Shown here: positions 12,273 to 23,770 of the stretch, piece by piece
Position numbering within the stretch: position 1 is the first letter of the stretch
Layout: every line of letters starts with the position of its first letter
NCBI GenBank assembly: GCA_025200525.1
Contig: CM045761.1
Span: 77,281,551 to 77,345,550, forward strand
Direction: 5' to 3'
DNA length: 64,000 nucleotides
Origin: Camellia lanceoleosa
Lineage: Eukaryota > Streptophyta > Magnoliopsida > Ericales > Theaceae
The notes under the pieces: generated by a model
Database searches by the model: none
Told to the model about the DNA's origin: nothing
The model's input: only the letters and a program-made list of their open reading frames with translations
Program-made: the position numbers and the translations under genes

Positions 12273-12480
12273 AGGAAGTTTGGTCCTCCAAACTTAATTT
12301 ACCTTCGTCAGGAAACAAATTTGGATAGCGTAGTCGCATTTCCTCCTCTCTTTCCCACGTGGCTTCCATCCCATAGTGTTCTTTCCATTCAAATTTCACC
12401 ATTGGGATGGACTTGTTTCAAAGTTGCTTCACTCGTCGGTCAACAACTCGTTTCGCCCATTCAGCGTACTCCATATTTTC
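12271..12480 (-). pseudogene. C-terminal chromodomain of element B
   Basis: The tail reads VVDRRVKQL, a stop at about 12417, then NKSIPMVKFEWKEHYGMEAT and WEREEEMRLRYPNLF. This is the chromodomain found at the end of chromovirus integrases, with the aromatic residues and WE/EEEM helix recognisable. In the family it is thought to direct insertion to heterochromatin. The stop is an Arg codon CGA changed to TGA, typical of deamination at methylated CpG. Confidence 0.88.
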
Positions 12481-13485
12481 ATCCAAAGCTACCCGGTGAT
12501 AATCAATCACATGAAGCGGGTCTCGGAGGTAACCCCTCAACATCGACACATGAAACACAATATGGATTTGTTCGAATCCTGGTGGCAAAGAAACTCTATA
12601 GGCAACTGGACCAAGCCTTTTCAAAATCTGAAACGGCCCGATGTAACGGGGCGACAACTTGCCCTTCTTTCCAAACCTGAATTGGCCTTTCATTGGGGAC
12701 ACACGAATGAACACATGGTTGCCGACCTCATACTCAAGAGGTCTTCTTCGAACATCCGCATAGTTCTTCTGTTGGTCCTGAGCTATTTTGAGCCTTTGCT
12801 GAATGATCTTGATTTTCTCAGAAGTGTCTTGCACAATTTCAGGCCCAAGTAAAGCTCTATCCCCGATTTATGTCCAACAAATAGGTGATCTACACCTTCT
12901 ACCATACAAAGCCTCGTATGGTGCCATTCCGATGCTGGAGTGGAAGCTGTTATTGTATGCATATTCTGTAAGTGGTAAATAATCTTCCCAACTCCCCTGA
13001 AAATCCAAAGCACACATCCGAAGCATATCTTCCAAAGTCTGTATTGTTCGTTCTAATTGCCCATCTGTCTGTGGGTAGAACGCAGTACTGAACCTTAGTT
13101 CTGTTCCCATGGCTCCCTGCAAACTTTTCCACAATCTAGATACAAATTTCGGATCTCTATCTGACACAATAAATACTAGAACTCCATGTAAACGAACAAT
13201 TCCATCAACATAAATAGTAGCCAATCTATAAGCATTAAATGTAGTTCTGAAAGGCAGAAAATGTACAGATTTAGTCAGTCTATCAACCACAACCCAAATA
13301 GAATCCATACCTCGAGAAGTCCGAGGTAGGCCAACAACGAAATCCATAGTCACATGTTCCCACTTCCATTCAGGAATAGGGAGAGGTTGAAGTAGGCGGC
13401 CTGGTTTATGATGTTCAGCCTTAACTTGCTGACATTGAAGACACTTGGATACATATTCTGCAATCTCTTGCTTCATTTTAGGCCA
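12418..13485 (-). pseudogene. Integrase core of element B
   Basis: Integrase inserts the cDNA. The CC half of the zinc finger (SKCLQCQQVKAEH) is followed by the catalytic core: first Asp in TMDFVVGLP, second in VSDRDPKFVS, and Glu in DGQLERTIQTLEDM. Then come NNSFHSSIGMAPYEALYGR, a frame break near 12840-12870, and the C-terminal part with GPFQILKRLGPVAYRVSLPP and a VFHVSMLRGY motif. The core triad is kept even though the frame is broken. Confidence 0.93.
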
Positions 13486-14445
13486 CTAGTAGGTTTGTTT
13501 CAAATCCTGGTACATTTTATTATTACCCGGATGCATAGCAAATACAGATCTGTGGGCTTCATCTAAAACCCTCTTCTTTAGTTCTGGAATATCTGGGACA
13601 CACATTCTATTCCGAAATCTCAACACTTCATTCTCAATGCCAAACTCTGCTTTCGGACTTGTCTCATATTCATCAATCACTTTCTTGAGGAATTCATCCT
13701 CTTTCTGTTTCTGCTTGATTTCATCAATGATTGCCGGCTCGACTGTAATAGCGGCTATTAATCCGCCCTGTTCACACATTACCACTTCAATTTCAGACTT
13801 CCCAAAATCTTGCAAGATTTCTTTCTGTTCAGTAAGCAAACAAGCCATACTCCTCGTTGATTTTCTGCTCAAGGCATGAGCAACTGTGTTAGCTTTCCCG
13901 GGGTGATACTGAATCTCTAAATCATAATCCTTTTTTAGTTCTAGCCATCTCCTCTGTCGCATATTCAACTCCTTCTGCGTGAAGAAGTATTTCAGACTTT
14001 TGTGATCCGTGTAGACTTCACACTTTGCTCCATACAGATAATGCCGCCAGATTTTCAAAGCAAAAACAATTGCGGCCAATTCTAGGTCATGCGTTGGATA
14101 GTTCTTCTCATGTGGCCTCAACTGTCGGGAGGCGTAAGCAATAACCTTTCCATTCTGCATTAACACACAACCCAAACCTTTATAAGACGCATCACTGAAA
14201 ATTACGAAATTTTCCGTACCTGAAGGTAGTGTCAAAATCGGTGTAGTGGTCAATCTCGTTTTCAATTCATGAAAGGCTAATTCTCTTTCATTGTTCCACT
14301 CAAAAGGTTGCCCCTTGCGTGTCAGTTGGGTAAGAGGCACAGCTAGTTTCGAAAAGTCCTTCACAAACCTCCTGTAGTACCCAGCTAAGCCCATGAAACT
14401 GCGAACTTCTATCATATTTGTCGGTGTAGGCCAATTCACAATCAC
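13486..14445 (-). pseudogene. RT thumb, RNase H and integrase zinc-finger start of element B
   Basis: An open stretch of 319 codons. It begins with the RT connection ([19 protein letters not shown]), then RNase H with [16 protein letters not shown] and [12 protein letters not shown]. The last catalytic position reads VAHALSR, where related elements have VADALSR, so the final Asp is His. Near the end, [20 protein letters not shown] is the first half of the integrase HHCC finger. A stop at 13483-13485 replaces a Trp of the usual YWWP motif. Confidence 0.93.
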
Positions 14446-14454
14446 CTCTATTTT

Positions 14455-15036
14455 CTACAAGTCCACTGAAATTCCTTCCTTGTTGATTACATGCCCTAAG
14501 AAAACAACTTCATCCAACCAAAACTCACATTTCTTTAGCTTAGCAAATAATTCCCTTTCTCGAAGTATTTGTAGGATAGTTCTCAAATGGTGTTCATGTT
14601 CAAGTTTATCTCTAGAATATATCAAAATATCATCAATAAAAACCACAACAAATTCATCAAGGTAGGTTCTAAAAATTCGGTTCATTAAGTCCATAAATTC
14701 TGCCGGAGCATTAGTCACTCCAAATGGCATAACAAGAAACTCAAAATGTCCATACATGGTTCTGAATGCGGTTTTCTCAACATCTTCTTCCTTAACTTTC
14801 AGCTGATGATACCCGGATCTCAAATCAATTTTAGAAAACACCTGTGATCCCTGCAACTGGTCAAATAAGTCATCAATACGGGGTAGGGGATATTTATTCT
14901 TTATTGTTACCTTGTTCAACTGCCGATAATCGATGCACAGGCGTAGGGTTCCATCCTTCTTTTTCACAAACAACACTGGGGCACCCCATGGCGAAGTGCT
15001 AGGTCGGATAAACCCTTTGTTAAGCAGATCTTGCAA
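14455..15036 (-). pseudogene. Reverse transcriptase domain of element B
   Basis: The RT copies element RNA into DNA. The segment opens with [21 protein letters not shown], reads through [20 protein letters not shown] and [13 protein letters not shown], then [18 protein letters not shown], and has the catalytic box FIDDIL with both aspartates. It continues to [15 protein letters not shown]. It is open over 193 codons and bounded by stops at 15037 and 14452. The motifs are those of Tekay/Del-type chromoviruses. Confidence 0.95.
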
Positions 15037-15901
15037 CTATTTTTTCAATTCTTTTATTTCAGTAGTAGCCATTCTGTAGGGAGTTTTTGAAATGGGCTGG
15101 GTGCTTGGCATAGTTTCAATAGTAAACTCTGTCTCCTTGTCTACCAATTCCCCTAGCAATTCATTTGGAAACACATCCGGAAATTCTCTAACAATAGGGA
15201 TATCATTCAATTCAACATTCATAGTTTGTTCAGTCAACACATGGCACAAATAACCCTGGCACCCTTTCCTGATCAGTTTACATGCTTTCATTGCAGATAT
15301 CAAATAAGGTGGAGGCACCACCCCATTACCCACAAACACAATTTCTTTCTGTTCTGGTGGTTTAAACACAACCCGTTTGGTCACACAATCAATGGTGGCA
15401 TAATACTTGGTCAACCAATCCGTGCCCAAAATTACATCAAAATGCCTAAAGTTCAAGGGTAGTAAATCTACATATAGGGTAGCATCCTCAACACGCATCT
15501 CACAAAACCGATATATAGATTCACACAATACAGATTCTCCAGATGGAGCAGACACACATAGCAGATATGGCAGTAATTCTAATGGTCTATTTAGTCTAGA
15601 TGCAAATGCATGTCACAAAAGAGTGTGTGGATCTAGAATTAATTAATACAAAAGCATCCTGATTACATATAGAAATAGAACCTGAGACAACTGCATTGGC
15701 ATTCTGTGTATCGCCCGGAACAAGCACAAAAACTCTCCCCCGTCTCACGGTATCCCTGGTGGTAGCGGTTCTCAAAGTGTTTCTTGGCTTTGGGATCGAT
15801 GCAGTGGAACTAGCAGCTACCTTTTCACCATTCTGATTACAATCTCGGGCTATAGCCCTTGTTTCCCACATTTGAAACAGGCTCCTGATGCACGGTAACA
15901 A
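15037..15901 (-). pseudogene. Aspartic protease region of element B
   Basis: This is the retropepsin part that would cut the polyprotein. The active-site motif reads INSRSTHSF where chromoviruses have an aspartate-serine-glycine core, so the catalytic Asp is Asn and the Gly is Arg. Downstream, FDVILGTDWL and a long linker with VREFPDVFP lead into RT. The region spans two reading pieces (15901-15596 and 15555-15037) with a break between them. It is inactive as read. Confidence 0.88.
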
Positions 15902-15905
15902 GCTC

Positions 15906-16767
15906 CACGGTGCCTTTTGCTACAAATGTTGCACATGGGAGTTGTGTCTCGGGAAGAATTTGAAGTATTTGAGGAGCTCGCGTTTTGCTTTTTCTGAAAT
16001 TTCTTCTTTGAAAAGAAGCCTTGCCTCTTGTTGCCTTTCCATTCTGTTGTTGGCTTAGCTTGTCAAGCTATGTTAGCCTCTGAGATGATGGCCCTGTCTA
16101 GCACCCCAATGTAGGTTTCTAGCTTCAAGACATTCACTCTTTCTAGGATGTCACTTCGAAGCCCACCTTCAAAATGCCTCGCCTTCTTATAGTCTGTGTC
16201 AATCGCGTGTGGTGCAAACCTGGCCAATTTAGTGAATTTGGCCTTATACTCAGCTACAGTCATACTGTCTTGCTATAGTTCCATGAACTCAACTACTTTC
16301 CTATCTTGATCACACTGTGGGAAGTACTTGTCATAGAAGATTTCTAGAAATTTCACCCAGTCAACATCCTTATGATTTTCTTGCATTAACATCCACCATT
16401 TTCTTGCCTCGTCTTCTCGCATAAAGGTGGCTAGAAGCACTTTCTGTGTCTCTGAACAGGGGAACACTTCAAACAGTTTCTCAATGCCGAGGACCCATGC
16501 TTCGGCTTTCAATGGATCTAATCCCCTGTGGAACTGTGGTGGTTTCATTTTCTTGAACTCTTTGGTGAGGGCTATTATCCAATCATCATTCTAATTATCT
16601 GGCACAGGTGGTGCCGGAGGTGGAGGTGGCGGATGTGGTTGCTGCCACTGTTGTTGCCATTCCTATTGCTGCCTCAAAGCTTCTGCCATTTCCTGTATCA
16701 GTCTTTCTATTTGGCCTATTCTGGCAGTAGAGGACTCCTCTAACTCATCACCTCTTGTTCTCACCAT
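15906..16767 (-). pseudogene. Gag region of element B (capsid and zinc knuckle)
   Basis: Gag forms the virus-like particle and binds element RNA. After a glutamine/proline-rich N-terminal part the capsid domain starts near MKPPQFHRGLDPLKAEAW (16548) and runs through EDEARKWWM and YFPQCDQDRKVVEFMEL, the usual plant gypsy retrotransposon gag signature. A second part (16263-16063) carries FTKLARFAPHA and ARHFEGGL. Two in-frame stops separate these pieces. Further on, a lysine-rich stretch leads to a cysteine motif ending ACFKCGKQG, a zinc knuckle. Glutamine codons changed to stops are the likely cause of the breaks. Confidence 0.88.
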
Positions 16768-17009
16768 CTGATTAAACTTGCATTATACTTTATACAAAAA
16801 TTCCGCAAATATGCATATAGTAGAAAGCATACATATTCCAACAATTTGCAATGTAAGCAAACCACAACTCATAACACATAGTTGTTCATATCAAAACCTT
16901 TAAGCACATACTAGATGCTTTCAAATTCAAACTTAACACATTAATGCATCCTAAATCTTTTCTAGACGCATATTGCTCTTTTGGACATGTGTGTGAGTTA
17001 TTAACTCGT

Positions 17010-17021
17010 GCTCTGATACCA
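17010..17021 (-). other. Primer-binding site of element B (initiator tRNA-Met)
   Basis: In minus sense TGGTATCAGAGC, the standard plant complement to the 3' end of initiator tRNA-Met, three bases from the LTR end. It fixes the element's orientation and the LTR edge at 17025. Confidence 0.95.
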
Positions 17022-17024
17022 CTC

Positions 17025-20000
17025 TGTCATGACTCGAACTCGCCCCCGTAGGTTAAGGACATAACCGGCCAGTAATCGTGAGATTACCTATGGCCTCAAA
17101 CAAAAACAAATGTATTTTTAACAGAGTTAATGGGGGCCAAACGGAAGCAGTTCAAAACTTTGTCCATAGTGCTGTGCTTATATGACACATTCAAACAACC
17201 AAACATATATACATTAATAACTCACAACAGAAATGTAGTAGCATAAGTTCTGTACAAACAGGATCATCCAAAAACTAAGTCAACCCATGACAACTATAGA
17301 TAGACATACACAAAGTCCTCACCAACACGACAAAAATAATATAACATAGCAGAAAGGCAAAGACGAGTCTCGTGCGTGAGACACTAGGGCTGACCCTCCA
17401 AAACTCGGTTGTTCCACACAGACTTCACTGGGGCTAGGTCTGGACCTCTCTTGGCTCACCTACAAACACATGAATGAGCGTGAGCGATAGCCCAATGAAT
17501 AATATCAAATAAGAAGATACAAACAATATGTAGAACAACATACTCCGAACGGCCTTGGCCCAATTCACATTTTTATTTAACATTTATATACACAATTTAA
17601 GTCAAGTGACTGTGGTTTCAAACATACTGGCCTTTGGCCCATTTATCTATCATTCCTGTCAAACAGCCTCTGGCCCACTCATTTGTGTCAAAACTGGCTC
17701 TGGCCCATCCATTCATGTCAAAACGGCCTTTGGCCCACCCATTCATGTCAAAACAGCCTTCCGCCTACTCATTCTTGTCAAAACGGCCTTCGTCCCATTC
17801 ATTCATGTCAAAATGGCCTGCGGCCCATTCATTCATGTCGAAACGGCCTTCGACGCATTGATGGGGGCCAAACGGAAGCAGTTCAAAACTTTGTCCATAG
17901 AGCTGTGCTTACATGACACATTCAAACAACCAAACATATATAAATTAATAACTCACAACAGAAATGCAGTAGCATAAGTTCTGTACAAACAGGATCATCC
18001 AAAAACTAAGTCAACCCATGACAACTATATACAGACATATATAAAGTCCTCGCCAACATGACAAAAATAATATAACATAGCAGAAAGGTAAAGACGAGTC
18101 ATGTGCGTGAGACACTAGGGCTGACCCTCCAAAACTCGATTGTTCCACACAGACTTCACTGGGGCTGGGTCTGGACCTCTCTTGGCTCACCTACAAACAC
18201 ATGAATGAGCGTGAGCGATGGCCCAGTGAATAATATCAAATAAGAAGATACAAACAATATGTAGAACAACATACTCCGAACGGTCTTGGGCCCAATTCAC
18301 ATTTTTATTTAACATTTAAATACACAATTTAAGTTAAGTGACTGTTGTTTCAAACATACTGGCCTTTGGCCCATTTATCATTCATTCCTGTTAAACGTTC
18401 TCTGGCCCATTCCTTTGTGTCAAAACGGCCTCTGGCCCATCCATTCATGTCAAAACGGCATTTGGCCCATCCATTCATGTGAAAACGGCCTTCGGCCAAT
18501 TCATTCTTGTCAAAACGGCTTTCGGCCCATTCATTCATGTCAAAACGGCCTGCGGCCCATTCATTCTTGTCAAAACGGCCTTCGGCCCATTGTTGGGGGC
18601 CAAACGGAAGAAGTTCAAAACTTTGTCCATAGAGCTGTGCTTAAATGACAGATTCAAACAACCAAACATATATACATTAATAACTCACAACAGAAATGCA
18701 GTAGCATAAGTTTTGTACAAACAGGATCATCCAAAAACTAATTCAACCCATGAAACCTATATACAGACATATATAAAGTCCTCGCCAACATGACAAAAAT
18801 AATATAACATAGCAGAAAGGCAAAGACGAGTCACGTGCGTGAGACACTAGGGCTGACCCTCCAAAACTCGGTTGTTCCACACAGACTTCACTGGGGCTGG
18901 GTCTGGACCTCTCTTGGCTCACCTACAAACACATGAATGAGCGTGAGCGATGGCCCAGTGAATAATATCAAATAAGAAGATACAAACAATATGTAGAACA
19001 ACATACTCCGAACGGCCTTGGGCCCAATTCACATTTTTATTTAACATTTATATACACAATTTAAGTTAAGTGACTGTGGTTTCAAACATACTGGCCTTTG
19101 GCCCATTTATCATTCATTCTTGTCAAACGGCCTCTGGCCCACTCATTTGTGTCAAAACGGCCTCTGGCCCATCCATTCATGTTAAAACGGCATTTGGCCC
19201 ATCCATTCATGTCAAAATGGCCTTCAGCCCATTCATTCATGTCAAAATGGCCTTCGGCCCATTGATGGGGGCCAAATGGAAGAAGTTCAAAATTTTGTCC
19301 ATAGAGCTGTGCTTACATGACACATTCAAACAACCAAACATATATACATTAATAACTCACAACAGAAATGCAGTAGCATAAGTTTTGTACAAACAGGATC
19401 ATCCAAAAACTAATTCAACCCATGACAACTATATACAGACATATACAAACTCCTCGCCAACATAACAAAAATAATATAACATAGCAGAAAGGCGAAGACG
19501 AGTCTCGTGCGTGAGACACTAGGGCTGACCCTCCAAAACTTGGTTGTTCCACACAGACTTCACTGGGGCTAGGTCTGGACCTCTCTTGGCTCACCTACAA
19601 ACACATGAATGAGCGTGAGCGATAGCCCAGTGAATAATATCAAATAAGAAGATACAAACAATATGTAGAACAACATACTCCGAACGGCCTTGGGCCCAAT
19701 TCACATTTTTATACACAATTTAAGTCAGTGACTGTGGTTTCAAACATACTGGCCTTTGGCCCATTTATCATTCATTCCAGTCAAACGGCCTCTGGCCCAC
19801 TCATTTGTGTCAAAACGGCCTCTGGCCCATCCATTCATGTCAAAATGGCATTTGGCCCATCCATTCATGTCAAAACGGTCTTCGGCCCATTCATTCATGT
19901 CAAAACGGCCTTCGGCCCATTCATTCATGTCAAAACGGCCTGCGGCCCATTCATTCATGTCGAAACGGCCTTCGGCCCATTCATTCATTTCGAAATAGCC

Positions 20001-21697
20001 TTCGGCCCATTCATTCATGTCAATCGGTTGTCCATAATTCAAGCTAGCAAACTGGGAAAGAAATCAGCAATTGGACAATTGACAAGCTTCAGAATATCGA
20101 TATTACTCACAGTGATCGGTTGGTTGGTTTGCCCTGGAGCTCGACCCTACACAGTCCATGAACACAAAAGGTTAAATTCACATTTTCCTCTTTAGGCTTT
20201 ATTCTTATCTCTTTAATTCAATTACAGTGCTCAATGCATGCCTAAGAGTACTTAGAAGTGAAAGAGAACAGAAAACAGAACTCAGAATGCATAAACAAAA
20301 TTTTAGAAAATAGGGTCCCCGCTCGAGCGTCGACTTCCCCGCTCAAGCGGACCCTTGAGGCCTGCAAAAGTATTGGGAGCATCAAAATTATGCTCGAGCT
20401 TGAAGTCTAGTGCTCAAGCGGAAGGCCTCTCTACGTGGCTCCCCGATCGAACGTGAAATTACCTCGCTCGAGTGGATGCCATGTCTGCAAAAAGTACTGG
20501 ATGCCTCATTTTTACGCTCAAGCGTGAACTCGGACGCTTGAGCGGAAGGTCTGTCTACATAGCTCCCTGCTCGAGCGTGGACTTTTCCTGCTCTAGCGGA
20601 CATCCAAGTCTGCAAAAATACTGGGAGCACGAAATTCACGCTCGAGCGGCGGTTTCCCCACTCGAGCGGACTTCAAATTTCTGGAAAATCCAGAACATGT
20701 TCTTGAGCTTCAACTTCAAATTCAAAGGCTCCAAATGCATGATTTTGACTCAAACTTCATATATATATGTGTACTAACATGGTACAAACACTAAATTACA
20801 ACATTTTGAAGCTCAATTTCATAAATCAAACCCATGCATGGCTCATTCTCCACCAAATTCATTATTAACATAGCAACCTCATGCATTCAAAGCTTCTACT
20901 CTCATAGATTGTACATGCATGTGATGTATTACTCTCATTCTCAACTTAGATGACACAAATGGTGATCATAACATGACCTTTAACTAGAACTCTACATGAA
21001 TCATGTATTTCAAGCTCAAACATGCAAATTTAAAACAATTTCTTACACGCATGCACATATTGGCCCTCAATTCAACAAAACCAATTCGATTACATCATGC
21101 TCAACCAAATTCATGTTCTTGACCATTATTCCAATTTGAATTGAAAAAATTACAACTTAATATTCATGAATCCACTTACCAAGAGGCTCAATTCTTCACA
21201 AAATATGATCAAATCTTGAATTGGTTTTCAAATTATCAAGCTTCAAAATCAAACTTACAATCTCCTGCTCTTTCTCTCTCTCTCTAGCGGGCCTCTTCCT
21301 TTCTCCTTAGAGTTTATAATCAGCCAAAAATGAGGCTAAGGAGAGAAATTGAGTATATATAAGCCTCCACTCAACACATTATTTTATTATAAACAATTGG
21401 ACACTTAATTCATTAATTTAATTTGATTAATTTGATCCAAATCAGTTTTTCAATTAAATTTCGCCGTAGGCTCTAAAAATTACGCTAATCATCAAGGCGT
21501 AACCAATTTCGGGTTCTGTGGTCGATAAGGCCTTCAATTTAAATTCCAAAGCAGATTATCAAACAGATATTCCTACAGTGAACAGATAGAAATTCAAAAC
21601 CACATATTTTCACATAATGGCACACAAAATTGTATTAAACACATAATCATACTTAGATTAAGGACCAATTAACATATTACGAAACAGGGGTATCACA
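17025..21697 (-). mobile_element. 5' LTR of element B, enlarged by internal duplication (4.67 kb)
   Basis: The termini match the other LTR (TGTCATGAC at 17025; GTATCACA ending 21697). It is about 2.1 kb longer than the partner LTR without its insert, because a ~0.7-kb segment is present four times in tandem (17131 to about 20036). Outside that array the two LTRs align closely. It holds the empty target site of the 7480-11380 solo LTR at 20827-20831. Confidence 0.93.
17131..20036 (-). repeat. Four tandem copies of a ~0.7-kb LTR segment
   Basis: Copies begin with TGGGGGCCAAA at 17131, 17862, 18594 and 19266. Spacings are 731, 732 and 672 bp, and the last copy runs to about 20036. Each copy ends in its own 30-bp minisatellite array (17628-17860, 18358-18593, 19090-19265, 19748-20020). 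At each junction a minisatellite GGCCCATTG runs directly into the GGGGGCCAAA start, which points to recombination at short GGCC homology. Confidence 0.93.
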
Positions 21698-22352
21698 GTT
21701 TTCCACCTCATCGAGAGATCGAGTTCTCAATTGATTTAGTGCCTGGTACGACACCAATTTCTATGGCACCGTATCGGTTTTCCCCTGCTAAGTTGAGTGA
21801 GTTGAAGGCTCAACTCTAGGAGTTATTAGATAAGGGCTTTGTTGACCCTAGTACTTCGCCTTGGGGAGCACTGGCCCTCTTTGCTAAAAAAAAAAATGGA
21901 GCCTTGCAACTTTGTATTGATTACTGGAAGTTGAATCGGGTTACGGTTAAGAACAAGTATCCAATGTCACGTATAGATGACCAATTATATCAGTTAAAAG
22001 GATCTCATTGTTTCTCTAAGATAGACCTAAGATCAGGTTACCATCAGTTGAGAGTAAGGGTGGAGGATATCCCGAAGATGGCATTCCGTACAGGTATGGC
22101 CACAATGAGTTTCTCGTGATGCCTTTTGGGCTAACCAATACACTAGCTTGGGCACAACCTAAGAACGCTTTCGAGATCCGTAGTTTCTTGTGGTTAGCCT
22201 GGTATTACCGTCGGTTTGTGAAAGATTTCTCCTGGCTAGCTTCACCTTTGACTAGGTCGACGAGGAAATAAGTCAAATTTGTGTGGGATGAGACTTGTGA
22301 GAAGTCGTTCTAGGAAATTAAAGTTAGGCCTACCACTGTACTCGTTTTAATT
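21698..22352 (+). pseudogene. Old gypsy pol relic, RT part, with internal deletion
   Basis: Frame from 21703 reads PPHREIEFSIDLVPGT, then [38 protein letters not shown] and [14 protein letters not shown], a chromovirus-type RT. After [12 protein letters not shown] the sequence jumps to KNAFEIRSFLWLAWYYRRFV. This skips the roughly 100 residues that contain the catalytic YxDD box. Several stops and a frameshift near 22090 add to the decay. The continuation of this frame is at 5627-5759, across element B. Homology fades after about 22350. Confidence 0.88.
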
Positions 22353-22563
22353 TGAACAATTTGATCCTTACCTTTTCAATTTTGTTGCAATGTGGTCATT
22401 AGGTCATGCGTTATTAATATTTTAAAGGAGAAATTACCAAACAAATATTGGAATAATCTTTTGTGTAAAATAAATAACTTGAAACCAAATCAAACAAATA
22501 AAAATAAACTACTTATAGAATTTATTTACTGAAGTGAATAAGTACAAAAATGATCAAGTTGAG
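22353..22563. other. AT-rich stretch without genes
   Basis: I see no coding signal. Pieces such as TGTACTCGTTTTAATTTG and TTTTAAAGGAGAAATTACC resemble, in inverted orientation, parts of 37490-37600. This may be the outer arm of the foldback element that flanks the Copia insertion, but the match is weak. Confidence 0.4.
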
Positions 22564-23606
22564 TGTGTGACACTCTGTCCTTAAAACAAATTCGCCCCAC
22601 TCCGGTGTTTACGGATAAATGTCGTTTATCTCCCAAGATACAATGATCTTTACACAGATTGTAGTAGCACTCCAAACAATCTATATGGCGAACTCAAACC
22701 TGTGTTCTATACTCTCAGAAATTTTTCTAACAATAATATATAGAATATATGTATATACAAGAGAGAAAAAATTGAAGGCAACAAATGAATTTTTCAAAAT
22801 GATAAGTTACTGGGAGAGGGTCTCCTTTTATAGGCAATTACGTGCCTTTTCAGAAGGGCTGAATAGGTATTTTTCGAAATGAACAGATCTGATTTCAAAT
22901 TGAACAGGTGCAAAAATCTGTTTTAAGACAGTTTGAATTTATCTAAAAGGAATTGAATCTGTCTGGTGCGTTGAAAAACTATTTGAACCTACTGAAAAAA
23001 AAAAAAAAAAAAACTGGAAGAGGCACTGTTTGGAAAAAAAATTTGAATTCAAATTTGGCGCAAAATTTGCATTAATTTCGTTCAACAAAAATTAAATTTC
23101 TTGCAAGAATTTTGGAAAAAATTCAAATAAATTTTGTCCAAAAAATTGATGTTAGGACCGACTTGACCCATAACCGCGCCCGACTCAGCCAGACGGACGG
23201 CAGTAGTGATGCGTCCGTGTGGTGGTTTGAGTAAAGGCTCACTTTGCCCATAACTCCTCCCTTCTACAAACTTGGGGTGCCCCTCGGGGCCCAACCCAAG
23301 CTTGTCCACCTAGAGCTTATAAACACATACAAGCTCTCTTCAAGTTTCAATGTAGGACAAACATTTCAAGGAAACCCTTATTTTACTCTTCAATTGTCCA
23401 TTCCACGAACCCGAAAACGACGCCAACTTCTCATTCACTCATAAATGGTTTTGACGAACCGTTTGCACCATCTCACTTGCCATGTGACAAGGAACACGCC
23501 ACCTCTTTGGACCCACCCAAAAGACGTTTGGGACCCACTCAAATTTGGGCTCAAAGTTGGCCCAAAATTAGCTTATAAAAACCAATAATTCCAACAACAT
23601 ATCCCA
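22564..23606 (-). mobile_element. Candidate LTR of an unidentified retroelement
   Basis: In minus sense it would start near TGTTGGAATTATTGG (right end about 23596-23606) and end GTGTCACACA (left end about 22564-22568). A good minus-sense TATA motif, CTATAAAAGGAGA, lies at 22822-22834, about 750 bp in, as in an LTR. TTGAG occurs both at 22559-22563 and 23611-23615 and could be the target duplication, but then the right end would not be a canonical CA. No primer site or polypurine tract is adjacent, so it would be a solo LTR. Confidence 0.45.
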
Positions 23607-23610
23607 GAGT

Positions 23611-23770
23611 TTGAGTTTTGTAACAAAATAAACCATGAGTTTTTAATTTTGTCAACTTAAACCTAAAATTTTTTATTTGTTTTCATTCTAAACCATTTAT
23701 CTATTTTTGTCAAGAAAAAGAAAAATGGGTATTTTAATCATTAAACATAATAAAAAAAAATGGTATTTTA
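23611..23770 (+). repeat. Left arm of an inverted repeat split by the Copia element
   Basis: The arm starting GAGTTTTGTAACAAAATAAA is the diverged inverted copy of 37304-37470 (right arm, read in reverse, GAGTCTTGTAACAAAATAAA). I judge roughly three quarters of positions to match over about 160 bp. The Copia element sits at the centre. This fits a foldback or MITE-like element that served as target. Confidence 0.6.

Larger units (their letters stand above)
12271..16767 (-). pseudogene. Gag-pol polyprotein of chromovirus B, interrupted by a few stops
   Basis: The start codon is at 16765-16767 (MVRTRGDELEE) and the stop at 12271-12273, beside the polypurine tract. Domains run in order gag, zinc knuckle, protease, RT, RNase H, integrase, chromodomain, which is the chromovirus order in one frame family. 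Single-base stops break it, for example near 16269, 16060, 15037, 14452, 13484 and 12417. Several look like C-to-T or G-to-A changes, such as TGG to TAG in integrase and CGA to TGA before the chromodomain. Catalytic residues are also lost in protease and RNase H, so this copy cannot make a working polyprotein. Separate entries describe the domains. Confidence 0.92.
5760..21697 (-). mobile_element. Chromovirus element B (Tekay/Del-like Ty3/gypsy), nearly complete
   Basis: From right to left: 5' LTR (17025-21697), tRNA-Met primer site, gag-protease-RT-RNase H-integrase-chromodomain (16767-12271), polypurine tract, and 3' LTR (5760-12258, split by a solo LTR). Both LTRs run TGTGATACCC to GTCATGACA. 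The target site is CTTTT on the left (5755-5759) and GTTTT on the right (21698-21702), one mismatch in five, and the flanking pol frame joins perfectly across it. Paired LTR stretches differ little: two differences in about 200 bp between 11381 and 20827 onward. That suggests a fairly young insertion despite several stops in the coding region. Confidence 0.93.
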
